Shown one piece after another: positions 11,816 to 28,867 of a stretch of 64,000 nucleotides of DNA; positions within the stretch are counted from its first letter, which is position 1, and each line of letters starts with the position of its first letter. The position numbers were made by a program, and so were the translations under genes. The DNA comes from Bryum argenteum (lineage: Eukaryota > Streptophyta > Bryopsida > Bryales > Bryaceae), in assembly GCA_037043015.1 (NCBI GenBank), contig CM073322.1:19045601-19109600 (forward strand). The letters run 5' to 3'. The notes under the pieces are model-generated. The model ran no database searches and was not told where the DNA came from. It saw only the letters and a program-made list of their open reading frames with translations.

Positions 11816-12631
11816 ACACAAGAAAAATCTACAATATCTTCTTTCAAACATCTTATGTTCCAATTACATTTGCACCAACCAATAGGTAAAAATCTTGGAA
11901 ATCATGAGCATGCATAATCCATCTACTGGTATGTTTTTTGGAGATGGCATATATCGATACTACCAAAATTTAATGCTTTAGAGAACAATCAACAAAACCT
12001 TGGCAGAGGGCGGAAGGTCTTGAAAGAGAACAAAGTAAATCTAAACTTAGAGAAACTTTGAAGTCAAATTGAGTTACTTGCCAATATAACTATTCTGTGC
12101 ATGTTGGTGCTTTGTATCAAATTGTCACTTGAGACATTACCAATGTAAAACTCAAAGCCCTAGAAAAGTCACAAATCAATGCCTTTTCAAGCCCCAAGTA
12201 ATAGGTTCACTTATTAGATGTTCCAAATCATACCCATGAGCAATTACAAACTTTTTGACATAGGGACAAATCAAACTCTCATTTGCTTTATCTTTAACTG
12301 AAAAGGCATGTCTTGATTTTGTCAAAGGGAGGGGTTGATTTTACATACTTGGTCTATCTTGTTGATTTAAACCAATAAATACAATTCTCAATAATTATAA
12401 GGATGAAAGTATGAAAAGTTTAGGACTATATTATATGAATAACCTTAAATTTCAAATCAATTTTGTTAAACGAGATGTTCAATAATAAAATTTAAGAGGA
12501 AAAGACCGAAACAACATGTGAGCCTCTAATTCTATAATTTAGTATTCTCAAACTAAATTCTCGAATGTCCTTCAAACTTTCAAGCAATGCTTTCTTAGGA
12601 AACAATTATATCAATATTGTTCAAACTTAAT
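11816..12631. other. Intergenic, AT-rich
   Basis: No gene seen. A short phrase ending TTGAGACATTACCAATG recurs near 12700, hinting at diverged repeat DNA. Confidence 0.4.
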
Positions 12632-13050
12632 ACTAACCCCTAAATGTCTCAACCCATTTTTGGCCTAAAAATGTAGATTTTTCAAAACATTGTCGCTTGA
12701 GACATTGCCAATGCCAAATAAAAATTCAAGTCAAGTTATCTAGGTCTTAGTTGTACAATCTTGTAATAGGGGTATCTCAAAGATCGCATGGATTCTTTAA
12801 AATTATGAGGCCACTTGTGATTTACGAGATCATAACGTATAGGTTTCATTGATTTCACTTTGGATTCCAAATGCTATGAACTAACCTACTCCAACCAACA
12901 ATGACCCACTAGAAAGTTTTCTTCTTTTCATCTTATGGACACCCTTATACCAAAAGAATGAACCAAAAACAAATTCTTATTCGAACTAATCGAGTTGCAA
13001 ACTTGCAATGGTGAAAATGCCTCAAAATTCACCAAAAAAGAAAAAAAGAA
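12632..13050 (+). mobile_element. Partial copy of the TTAA-flanked repeat family
   Basis: Begins CTAACCCCTAAATGTC and continues with sequence alignable to the start and middle of the elements at 16.4 and 60.5 kb (GTACAATCTTGTAATAG, GAGATCATAACGTAT). The right end is missing; a TA microsatellite follows. Confidence 0.6.
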
Positions 13051-13075
13051 GAAAGAAAAAAAAAATTAAAAATAA

Positions 13076-13078
<3 letters not shown>

Positions 13079-13163
<85 letters not shown>
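13079..13163. repeat. (TA)n microsatellite
   Basis: About 42 uninterrupted TA units. Such tracts can extrude cruciforms and vary in length. Confidence 0.97.
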
Positions 13164-13167
<4 letters not shown>

Positions 13168-15407
13168 GGTAAGTACTAAGATACTCAAGCTCCCCGATGT
13201 AAATTCTCAATTAGTGTAGTAATCAATAGTCTTGTTTCGCGATTCCAAGATCGGCCAATATGTAGACATCAACAGTGTTGTTCACAAGCGTATGCGGCAT
13301 ACGGTCGCACTTGGTCATGTGAGATTTTATATGTCACTAAGCGCGGTTATGAATTTGAAAAAGCTGGTTTTGCCATCTTGCTCTACCTTCGAGGGTTAGT
13401 GTAAAATGAGCAAGTGCATTTCCCTCCTTGAGAGGGCCAAGCAAAGAGGAACCCAAATGCAATCTCAATTACAACACTTAGCGATTTGGAGAGAAGTGCC
13501 TATTAAAGCCATATTTAACCAAATCTAGACTCATTTAGGAATTTTGGAGAGAAATGAATTCTGGACTACTCAATTTGGTAAAATAATTTTGATATTAATT
13601 GAAAATATATTTCTGGGAATCCGGATATCTTTATATTCTCGGCATATCCCATAAATCACTTTTTTGATTTCACATAGTATCTTGTCACATAGCCAACAAG
13701 GGATTTGGACATCTATGGTAGAGCAGCCAAAAATGGCGCAGTGCCAAAAATGGAGCCCTAGTAATCTTCACTCTCAAGTACATAATAGCTTCTCCTTACA
13801 ATAGTACCATGTACACTCTACAAAGATTATAGGGCGTCACTTTAGGGCACCATTTTAGGAACACCTATATTTTCATTTTTAAAAATTCATTACTCACTGT
13901 AGAAGAGTCGAAAAATGATGATTCCACTTGCTCTAGTTTTTTACTAATTTTCCCCATGCACCAAAATTGCGTGCACTGGCAACATTCCAGTAGATATTCT
14001 GTGCTGAAAATTGCGCCATTATAGGACACCTTACCATATATGGTACTTCTAGACTCCCGTAGGTGTGAAAGTAGTTAAATGGGTCACTCAATATTATGCA
14101 GAAATTGGCCGGGTATAACTGTGAGACCTCAAGCATTCTTGGTTATCACATTCAAAGATTGCACGAATAGTCACAATTGTGCACAACTAGTTGTTGGTTG
14201 AGTCAACCTTGTTTCAATTGGAGCATTAAATTGCCTAAGTTATATATAATTTGAAAGCCAAATTGCAATTTTTAAACCTTTGTCTAATATTTTAGGTTTC
14301 AAATCAATATAAATTTTGAAATATTTTTGAGATTTTTTTTCAAAAATATGTTCATAATCAAACCACCACTGAAAGTTCCAAAGTCAAAAGATTGACAATT
14401 TAACAAGGGAAGCCTCCAAAAATTACAAAAACAATCTTCACATTTTCTAGTAATTTTACAAATTTTACTTTCTAAGATTGGCAAAATTTGAGATCTAGGA
14501 ATTTTTCCAGTTTTCTTTCTTGAAAAATTCACAAACCCATAAAGTCACCTATTCCCCAACCAACATTTTTCAAAAAATAAATATGCCTAGCCACGTGCAT
14601 GTTTTTCTATATCATTATTTTTAGACCTTATTCTAGAAAACAATTTGCGTGAAGGTCAAAAATGCAGAATGAGTCTTTAAAATCTTGCATGAGCACACAA
14701 AACCCAACTCAAATACCCTCATGGAAAACAAATATGCCCAAAATGTTTGGGGTAACAATCTCCAACTTGCCCTTCCCACCATTACACTAAGTAACTATGT
14801 GTCCCATGCAATGGCAAAAAAAACTTCTGCATTAACTCGGAAGGTTGCAATCTCACAAATGGAGAAGATCCAACAATTGAAATTTTCAACATTATCTTAA
14901 AAACAAGTAAGGTACATGATCTTCCAGTTGAAAGTCTAAAATAGAACAAAAAAATGATTCCCCAAAAGTGCACGAGGCTCAAAAAAAGGCAGTTTTGAGA
15001 CTTCTTGCTCCCAAAACGCCAAGGGAATTTGAGGTTAAGGATGAATGCGTTGTATCAGATTCCGTTCCGGATAAGAAGCGTAAATTTGACTCATCTAGGA
15101 CGTAATCAAACCCTCAAACTGAAGCGGCAACATACTGTGGAGAGGAAGATAAACTCGGGAACGCATCGATACCAACACATGCACGTGGGTCAAGAGAATC
15201 TTTGGACTAATTAATTGCGAGCAAAACAATAATTCAATGCGAATCCTGTACAATTGCGTTGGAGAGCTTCCATTCTCCCTCGACAATGCTAACTTAATTC
15301 CTGTGCAACAGACACACAGAACAAGATTCAACATGCCCAACATCCCATGCATGCAAGATATATACTCCTACAAGATCTGAGCCTGGGCAGAGCATGTTGC
15401 AGATCTC
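13164..15407. other. Intergenic
   Basis: No supported gene. Around 13735-14040 there are repeated phrases (GGCGCAGTGCC, GGGCACCATTTTAGG, GCGCCATTATAGGAC) that look like decayed repeat DNA. 15000-15400 is probably the 3' untranslated end of the minus-strand gene that follows. Confidence 0.4.
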
Positions 15408-15821
15408 TTAGTAGACTGGCAGGAGAGCATACTTGTTGGAGCGAGAGCCCTTGAAGCACAGCTTCAGTAGCCTCTTCGTCACCCCAGGTCTCGACGGCTG
15501 TGGTGCGGATGTCACCGATCGGGTGCCTAGTTCGAGAGGTCGATACTTCGCCGAGCTAGCAGCCCACTCGGCTCGATCGGTTGTGAGCGGGATGAACGAC
15601 ATCAGATTCCCGTCGTCGTCTGTCGCCGACACTCGTCGGTCCTGACTGCGCAGCTGCCGAAGCGCCTTACTGGACGCCCGGGACTTCGCTGTCAGCTTCG
15701 AGATCGTTCGCTTCGATGTGCGCGTGGCTGATAAGTCGTGAGGGTCGCACAGGTCACCGAACTTCGCGCTCAATCCCTCCGATGCCGCTTGTGACACGTG
15801 CTGGACTCTCGTTACCGCCAT
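15408..15821 (-). CDS. Small basic protein of unknown family, copy 1
   Basis: A single-exon gene of 137 residues with high GC codon use against AT-rich flanks. I do not recognise the family. Three paralogues in this window (here, 41262 and 43795) conserve an N-terminal block (MAVTRVQHV-Q-AASEGL, then KF-DLCDPHDL), a basic middle (SKRTISK, KSRASSKA, RQLR-Q-RR) and an end block (VTKRLLKLC, NKY, LPVY at the terminus). No signal peptide or membrane segment; the many Lys/Arg suggest a nuclear or nucleic-acid-binding protein, which is inference. It lies outside SPT16-A as the mirror partner of copy 2, so it belongs to the same inverted duplication. Conservation across paralogues indicates a real gene. 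Confidence 0.85.
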   Translation of the reverse strand: MAVTRVQHVSQAASEGLSAKFGDLCDPHDLSATRTSKRTISKLTAKSRASSKALRQLRSQDRRVSATDDDGNLMSFIPLTTDRAEWAASSAKYRPLELGTRSVTSAPQPSRPGVTKRLLKLCFKGSRSNKYALLPVY

Positions 15822-16250
15822 AGATGCCCCAGCTCCAGTCTCACCAATCCCCGAACCAATTTTACGGGCCGATCGATACTTGAAGAGCTAGCTAGGCTCC
15901 CATTTACGTAATGAGCAGGTGCAAGACACGACTTGAGACCACTACCCTTTACTCAAATTTCAGGAAAACGAACGGACAATTTGTGATCGGTCGCACCGTT
16001 GCTTGCTCAAACATCCGGATAGCTTGGTATCTTACAGATAGCTTACGGATACTGGTGCATATGACAAGTGCTCGCGATTCGAGAGCACGTGATCGTTCGC
16101 ATTTGCATGACCTACGTGAACCCAGGCACGACTTCCGAGACTGATTGAGGCTGTGAAAAGGGAGAGAGGGGCAATAATGAGGTCTGAACTGCGGTAGAAG
16201 ATTGCATAAGGACGTGATGCAGTGGACAAGTCGCCGGCCTTCAATCTAAC

Positions 16251-16300
16251 AACGGTCGTTTCGTCCCGTCCGGCTCCCTCGACTTCCGCCCAACGGTCGA
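16251..16300 (-). promoter_or_regulatory. Paired MSA-like sites upstream of small gene copy 1
   Basis: Read in gene direction, CGACCGTTG occurs twice about 40 bp apart, some 430 bp before the ATG, next to a GGAGGGCCCCATCGACCGTTG-like block that recurs before copies 2 and 3. The reverse complement CAACGGTCG contains the AACGG core of the plant G2/M MSA element bound by three-repeat MYBs. Confidence 0.5.
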
Positions 16301-16393
16301 TGGGGCCCTCCACCCCAATGGACAGTGGAAGTCTGAGAGTGCGGACCTCCAGCAGTGGAGGTTTGGAGTGCATATACGCACAGAGATCATTAA

Positions 16394-17364
16394 CCCCTAA
16401 ACGTTTTTGGGGTATTTTTAGCCAAAAACTCATTTTCAAAAAAAGTGATATAGATGAAAATAAAGATAAGTTATTCAGATCTCAATCGTACAAACTTGTA
16501 ATATACTTGTAGTAAATCATGTGGACCAAAACTTGACTCATGGGACCTCATAGATTGCGAGATCACAACATATTAGTGCGCAAAACAGGCTACAAAATAC
16601 CATCATTTTCACTTTGAAGTGAAAATACTACCAACATGAAATTTGCAATCAAAACATCAGCATCTAGAAAGTTGTTCATCTTCATCTCAAAGACACTCTT
16701 GTACCAAAAAAATTCATCAAAAAAAAATCTTGGCTCAGATAGTAGCCTTGTAGTCGTGAAAACTGCCAAAAATTTTACAAAGGAAAAATAGTCCAAAACT
16801 AGACCCCTCGCACTCAATTCCATGCCTTTTCTTCAGTATATCCTCGATTGGGTCAAGGTTTCTACCACTAAAAATAGACTATAATTGGAATCTATCCCAA
16901 AAAATAAAGTCAAAATCTAACGGTGGATGAAGGAGATCTAGCTCTTCAAAATCATACATTTTTTCACTTTCTTCATCGTAGAAACATCATTGCAAAGCCA
17001 ATACCAAAGTTATCTAGATCAAATAACTAACAACTACAAAGTTGTTGGGATGCATCTAAATATCAAACCTATGAAAAAAAATTCATGAAAAACTATTTTA
17101 GATTTCACATAATTGGCTTGCAATGGTAAAACATGCCAAATGTTTGAAAACCCAAAAACAAAAGCTGCCTTCACTAAAATCCATGCCATTTATTCATACT
17201 TTATTTTATGAGTCTGCAATTTTTGCCACATAAACTAGACTTGATTTGCCACCTAACCCAAGTGATTTCGTCAAAAACGGAGTTTGGATGAAGAAGTTAT
17301 GGCTCTTCAAAATTTCTGCCCTTCATCCAAAATATCGTTTTTCGACACTAGGGACGTTTAGGGG
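16394..17364. mobile_element. TTAA-flanked TIR element (971 bp)
   Basis: Starts CCCCTAAACGT and ends ACGTTTAGGGG, an exact 11-bp inverted repeat, flanked on both sides by TTAA (16390-16393 and 17365-17368). A related full-length copy is at 60456-61331 and partial copies are at 12.6 and 39.65 kb. No transposase coding capacity. TTAA duplication with C-rich ends is the signature of the piggyBac superfamily; this is a proposal from the termini only. Confidence 0.75.
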
Positions 17365-17613
17365 TTAACACTAATTAAACTCATCAGAAAAGTTAACGTT
17401 TCCACCCATTTCCAACAATAAATGTTAAACATGTCAATTTCTAAGAATATTTTCACTCCCATTTTTAGTGACTTACAAGGAAACCACATCAACATGCATT
17501 CATTTGAAACTATTGGTTGAGGATATGTCCTAGAATCGTTGGCATGTTAAATTTCAACAATGTTCAAACAATCTCGGATTGAACAAACCATTTAGATAAG
17601 TGCTCCTTCCTTG

Positions 17614-17699
17614 TTCTATGTGGAAGGTTTACACCTTAAACCTAAATATAGTTGGGTTCTATGTGGAAGGTTTACACTTTAAACCTAAGTATAGTTGGG
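17614..17699. repeat. Tandem duplication of 43 bp
   Basis: Two adjacent units beginning GTTCTATGTGGAAGG and ending TATAGTTGG, differing at two positions. Confidence 0.9.
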
Positions 17700-18455
17700 T
17701 ACCAGTTGATAACGAATTCCTTGTTAAAAGGATTTTTTTTCAAAAGTTTGAAAAATCATTGTGATCTCAAAAACAAATGAATTTGAGAATCTTAAAGTGT
17801 ATTGGATTCTCATTGGAGTGTTCTACCTTGTCATGAGAAATGATCAATTTTTCCTTTGATTATTTAATACGTTCCAAGTACTTCACACACCATCTACCAT
17901 TAACCATCCTTACTTCTTGGTTCATTTACAAGTACAAGTCCTTCTACACTACTACAAGTGTCCTTCAACAACTTGAAGGATGGTCAAAGGCTATTCTAGT
18001 AATAAATTCTCATTATCCCATTGTTGGGCTCAACTTCTTCTAGTATTCTTGCCAAGTTCAAAGAAATATCCAATTTCCACCTTGAGTGTTGATTGAAAAC
18101 TCATCAAGAAATCACTCCAAATCAAAGAATTAAGAACAATTAAGTCTTTTTTAATTAATCCTTGAACATTGAACACATTCAAGGATGTGCTCAATGTTCC
18201 TAACAAGCGTGGAAGCTCATTTCAAATTTGGAATTGAAAATGTATCTATAATCAAAGCAAGAAGTGAAGGGTAGTCAATGGTAGATGGTGTGTGAAGTGA
18301 CTAATCATTTACTATGACAATGTAGAACACTCCAATCTGATTCCAAAACACTAAACAGTTCTCAAATCCAATTGTTTTTGAAATCACAATGAATTTTCAG
18401 AACTTTTGATAAAACTTCCACCTGAAGAGGAATTCATTATCAGCTGGTACCCGAC
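17696..18455. mobile_element. Large foldback element with about 240-bp arms
   Basis: The left arm (17696-17945) and right arm (18205-18455) are inverted repeats. Shared phrases include GGTACCAG-TGATAA, TTGGAGTGTTCTAC and CTTCACACACCATCTACCATT. The central loop of about 260 bp has no coding frame. Arms have diverged by many substitutions and small indels, so the element is old. Confidence 0.8.
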
Positions 18456-19527
18456 TGCACTGTACGACTGCAAGTGAGAATGTACGATACAGTAAATTCA
18501 TGTGAACACATGAATACGATGGCATAAAGTGGGTGTAGCCGACACTCGTTAACGAACGTTCATGTCATTCACGTTACAGCCAAACAAAGTGAATTTGGCT
18601 AAAACTCAAAAAAGTACTTTTTAGACATTGCGTAAGCAAAGTAGAGAATCGTGCTTCTGATCGAAAAATGATGTTATCAACCTGCAGAAGTCCCCACATC
18701 CACCGGGTGGATTACAGCGGTTCTCAAACTCACCATCGTCGCACAAAAAAAGATTCTCCACTTCAGATATGCCGATATTTAACTACACGACTAAAAGAAA
18801 AAGCATAAAATCCCTTCCAGATCCACTCGGTAGCATTTCAACACCACAACCTACACAACACGATCCCACAAGCAACAGCGACCTCCAACGACAAAATCAA
18901 TTAGCTGCATTGATGCTGTCCGTAACCAAGACCAACTCACTACTGCCAGTAACACATAGAGCTTGCAGCCCTAATCACAACCTTAGTTCATGATCTCGGC
19001 AAAATACACGGCGCCAGAACACTGCCGCCTTCCATTTCGTAGTTTCGTGAGGTCTAATATACAAACCAATGCAATCACGATGCCCTCTCGAGGCACAAGC
19101 TGCACACCTAAGAAAGCATCCAAAGATCGTCAAATTAAAGGTAACATTCTCACTATCCATCTCTCCCTCTCCTCCTTTTGTACACTATCATAAAGGAACT
19201 TTACTTCGCAGTTCCTTCCACACAGTACCTGAACCACCACTACTTCGACCGCAGGAAACGGCCTCACCGCACGAACTTCGTGCCCGGCGACCTCCAACAA
19301 AGTCCACTGCCCATGCCATAGCCATGAACATGCTCAGACGTTGCCCTCATAAGCATCTATAGCAGCTGCCGAGGTGAGAACCAAAAATTGCTCAGGTACC
19401 TTGACCAACTGAGTTGCTGGTGTTGGCCGAGTACGGAGCCTTAACAGTAGTCCGCACCCTGATCCGATAACGGACAAGTGAAGACTGCGTACCACACGTA
19501 TCTACATTCGATCCACCACCTCCCTGC
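18456..19527. other. Outer flank of SPT16-A, homologous to the flank of SPT16-B
   Basis: No gene supported. 19000-19200 read backwards aligns with 38550-38760 (shared phrases TGATAGTGTACAAAA, GTATTTTGCCGAGA and a GGTTTGTAT-like run), but with many substitutions, unlike the near-identical SPT16 bodies beside it. Confidence 0.65.
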
Positions 19528-24500
<4,973 letters not shown>

Positions 24501-24560
24501 AAAGGGAGCGACGAATGCGGATTTTAGAGATTAAACCCTAGGATATCGAAATGGAGCCGG

Positions 24561-26600
24561 GGTGGAGCAGATTATCGAGGAGGGCCGGTCGGCGCCAGCA
24601 GCGGGCTATTCAGATATTCATGAGTCTACACTCGAAAGCCCTCCCTCTGTTCCCTCCGGCCTCGTGTTGCCTTCCCGCAGAAGACAGCGCCCGCTTGTCT
24701 TTGAGGTTGCGGTCTCAGATTGTCCTCCACTTCGCGGGGACCCGGCAACGCTGCCGCTTCTGGCTCATACCGGCCCGCCCGTAAGGGCTACTCCTGAGAC
24801 TAGAGAGATCCTTGTATGAATTGAATCATGGACGGGTGTTGACTGTTGTCGCGATGAGGAGGCCGATGATTCATGGGACCAAGATGGTCGTTTCACGGTC
24901 AGTGACTTCACAAGGTAGATTGAACTTCGCTTTTCGCCCCTTTCTTCATTACCAGATGTACCGGACTTGAAACAGAGCCGCACACTCCAAATTGTTCCGA
25001 AAGACTAAGTTATTTTTTTAGGGTACCCATTTCTACAAGTTATTCCTTAACCTCCAAAGGACCAAAACAATTGGATTACCAAAACATTCGGAATACCATA
25101 CTCAAAAATTGAGATTTTTGAGATTTTTGAGATTTTTGAGATTTTTGAGATTTTTGAGATTTTTGAGATTTTTAAAATTTTTTAGCACCTTCTGGAATTT
25201 GAGGTAAGGCTTAATTTCTTTTTCTTCGGTCACTAAAATCCGGAAGATGACTACTACTGGAAATACCATTTCAAATTTCAAGCAATAGATTTGCACCATT
25301 TGTGAGATTGTTGCTTTCAAAGTTGGTGTAAAGCATTGTCTAGGAGACATGATGATTTACTCAGTGTAGAGGGAGACTTGAAAATTGTTACCTCCAAACA
25401 TTCTTCTCATAGCGTTTTCCATGTAAGTAACTAAGTTGAGAATGCCCACGCAAAACTTTAAAGACTCGTTTCACTTTTTGAACCTTCATGCAATTTATTT
25501 TTTTGAGAAAGTATAAAAACAGAGATAAATCACAGGTCACATTGATTTTATCTGGTAGAAAAACGCTTGTTTTGGTAGAATCAGAATTCCTTCCTCCTTA
25601 ATGCCTTTGAGGGTAAATTTCATGCTTTTTGAAATCTATCATACTTTGTAACAAACAATAGTGAATGTAGATTTTCATATATAATAAGTTTCGTGGAACT
25701 TTAATAACTATAATATGTATGGGTTTCAGGGCTAGCTAGCTACAATTCTAAGATTACCCTCATGAATACAATACTTCAATGTGTCTAATATGCCTTCATG
25801 AAGCTTATGTGATGCGATAAATTGGTACACAAATATTCATTCATGCTAGTAATCCATAGAAACCTCTTTAAGAGAATTTGCTTTCAGCTATGACTATTAG
25901 AAATTATACCATAGGTTCCTTATCATAATTTGGGTGCGACATTCAAAATTAAGTTTTCACCTATTGATTCTCATGGAATGATTTGGTGTTGTAGATTTAT
26001 TTTGAACTTTATTTTAAACTATAAAATTCTATATGGAAGATTACTTGCAACAATTTCATTTATTTTCTTACAGATTTATTTTCTAACATTGATTTGTCCA
26101 TTATTATCTATTTTATTCTTATTTTTCACAAGCTTTTTCAAAACAAGAGGTTTGTAGTGAAGATTGCTAAAAACACTAGAAGTCAATCTCTTGCATGTCC
26201 ATTCTTATTTATAGATTATTTTGCTATAGAAGTCGCTTGCAATGCGCTCATCCAAATTCTTGCCTATCTACTTTTTATTACAAGTTTGTCGCCTTCAACG
26301 ATTTCTTGTCAACATTAATATGAAATCATCTAGTCAACTTCTTGCAAGTCTATTCCCATTAAAGAATTTGCTTCAAAACTTTCCATGAACATTATTACCT
26401 ATCTACTTTTGTATGTAGGGTTGCTTGACATCAATGAGTTTACCCATAACAACCAATATAAATATGATTGTCACATCTATGTATTAGGGGAACAATTCGG
26501 GAAGATTCTTGAAGATTTTGTCAAAGTTTTTCGAAGGTCTGGGATGTTCCTTGAAAGATCCTAAAAGTTCTTAGGTTACAGAAGGTTTTGGAGAAGCTTC
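24561..26600. other. Spacer between the SPT16 copies, left part
   Basis: 24561-24830 is diverged homologue of 32880-33115 on the other strand (shared GGCAGCGTTGCCGGG), so the old duplication extended past the identical arms. The rest is AT-rich and without a supported gene. Confidence 0.6.
25108..25176. repeat. Nine-bp minisatellite (GAGATTTTT)n
   Basis: About seven perfect head-to-tail units followed by decay into TTTTTAAAATTTTTT. Confidence 0.95.
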
Positions 26601-26608
26601 CTTTGAGC

Positions 26609-26815
26609 TAGTAAATAAATAAATAAATAAATAAAAACACCGAACCCTTGTAGGTCTAGCGTGAATAAAATGCCCGTTCGACCTACCCTTGATGATATGC
26701 CCACGGGACATAACAACAATGACGTAGGACTACTAACCCCTCAGAGGGTGGACACTATAACCACAAGTAGTAACCAGTAACCATTGAACTAGTAGCTAAA
26801 TATTTTGTTATATAA
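26609..26815 (-). mobile_element. 5'-truncated SINE copy, reverse orientation
   Basis: Read on the minus strand, it shares GTTATAGTGTCCACCCTC, a GGGG-AGTAGT step and CCGTGGGCAT with the SINE at 32141-32495, and ends in a (TTTA)n tail (AAAT repeats at 26610-26635 on the plus strand). The tRNA-like head is missing. Confidence 0.6.
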
Positions 26816-27396
26816 CTTACGGTTTGTTTGTTCGTTTACCACATATTGGTGTAAATGTAGAATGTTGATCCAGTTGGTCGTCACATTGTTGACATTGCCA
26901 TGTTGTTTGGTAGAGATATAGCTGTGTTTTAACAATGGTCCGAGTTCAAATAGCTACGGTCTTGTTTGAGCAATGTTTCTCATGTCAGTGCTATCTAGTG
27001 AGATAAATTAAATTTACATAAGCTTGGGTCCATGTACCCCTTGTGTGACAAGATTACTTTCTCTATAAAGGTGGTTAATGATCATTATTTTGTAAATTTT
27101 ATCTTATGGGAGTTGCGTGTCTGGTGGTAGTGGTTCATTGTTTTCTATTTTTCTTTTGTGGAGTATAGTGTTTGTATAGCATAGTGTATGGCAATAGTGT
27201 TGATTTCTTTGAAGGTGTTTCTTATAATTGTTTTCGGTACTTTAAATTTGTCGTGAAAAATCTTCATAGGTGGGATGTATGTAGATGCTCTAGCTCCTGC
27301 TGTAATAACTACTAGTGGCTCTACCATCCATCCTTTATTTTTAATGTCATCAATGAGAGGTTGGTATTTTTCTACTTTTCTATTTATACTTTCTGG

Positions 27397-28191
27397 TCAA
27401 ATTGTGTCATTACAATATGTGAATTCTATAAATTGTATAGTCAGGTTATTATTAGGAGTTGTAGGGGGGTTTGATTGATAAGGATGTCCCTTGATACATA
27501 ATAGATCTAGTTTAAGTCTTGCATTGCAATGGCATCTGCCTTGCATGCATGTGCATGTGAGTAACCTTGATGGGACTCTATTCCCCGGTGAATTTTCATT
27601 GAATGTGCCGGCATTCATAAGAGTAAAGCATCTTGATTTTTTTGATGAAACTAATAATTTTCTGATATCCCATACAACTTTGTTGTGCCTTTTTGTTCTA
27701 AGTGCATGTATATGGTGTTGATTGCATTTGAAAAGAACGTGTAACCATGTGTCTGCGTCTAGGGAATTGCATATAGAGCATGATATTGACGGGTATGCTT
27801 CTCTGCAAAAAAACAGTTGTTTTCTAGCATTGCCCATGTATTGCCCATGTCGTAATTTGAGAAGACATGTTTTTTGCAAGTATGTTATGTTTTTGTTTGT
27901 CCAAAATTCATTAAATAGTTCGTTGTCAATATTAGTGTTATTTAACCATTTATCCATGTTTGGAAAATTTCTTGCAATTTCTGTTAAATTATGTTGTAAA
28001 TCGTACTTTATAATATGTTTATCAAGAAACCTTATAGGGCCTTTATCTGGGGTTTCCTCTATAGAAGGCCACTCATCCATTTGGAAGTAGTATGGTGTAG
28101 AGTGTGCAAATTCATACGGCAACGTTGCATTGTGTTGATCTTCATCCCTGCTTTTTTTGGCCAGTTCATCCGCTTTTTCATTTCCTTTCAT
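27397..28191 (-). pseudogene. LINE RNase H end and zinc-knuckle segment
   Basis: 264 codons open with MKGNEKADELAKKS, which holds the last RNase H aspartate, followed by a helical region, LKLRHGQYMGNARKQLFF, a CSICN...TWLHVLFKC putative zinc site and an IQFIEFTYCND end block. A one-base shift at about 27397 separates it from the last piece (27145-27390). Confidence 0.75.
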
Positions 28192-28229
28192 CTTTGTATG
28201 TTCGCGTACTTTGTATAGAGTTGTTGGAT

Positions 28230-28560
28230 GTGTTCTTTGTTGTAAAAGGGTAGATATTTCTTGTAAGATGATTTAATCTAGGTGGTTGTTGTTGTGAATA
28301 GGGTGTTTTAATTGTGTTTAATATTATATAGACCATTTAGGCAATCAGTGAATATGTGTGCCGGTTCATTAGGATATTCATTGGTGATGACTTTAAGTGT
28401 AGAGTGTATCGCCATTATTTCAGCTCTAAATATATTTTGTAGACCTGTGAGTTTTTTAGCTAGTTCGATGTTTTTGGATTCATTGTATATTCCATATCCG
28501 GCTTTTTCACGTATCCAATGATCACCCATATCTTGTGGTGGGAGAAAGGAGCCATCCGTA
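28230..28560 (-). pseudogene. LINE RNase H domain, front part
   Basis: Carries TDGSF, GYGIYN, FRAEIMAIHSTL and IFTDCLNGLY, which supply three of the four RNase H acidic residues. The fourth lies in the following frame. A frame change at about 28310 and a TAA near 28270 break it. Confidence 0.75.
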
Positions 28561-28867
28561 TAGTAGCAATATTGTCGTAGAAATTTAAGAGGTTTTTCAT
28601 TTCCAAAATTAGGAAGGGGTGGTAGGTTGTACTCTGCAGAAGAATTATCAATATGATAAGTGAGTGTATTCTATTTCTTACTTTTATTAACTTGGAAATT
28701 TGGTTGGGTAGGGGGGGGGGCAATTTGTATATGCGGTTGTTGAACTTGTAAGGTGTTGAATATGGATTTGAGTGCATTTACTTGTTCAATGGTTCCAATA
28801 TTGATATTTTTATGATGTATACAAAATATGTGTATGGCGGAAGATTCTGTTTGTGGTTTGTTAAATT

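Noticed and set aside
13079..13163. CRISPR or regulatory meaning of the TA tract
   Set aside because: A plain dinucleotide microsatellite in a eukaryotic intergenic region.
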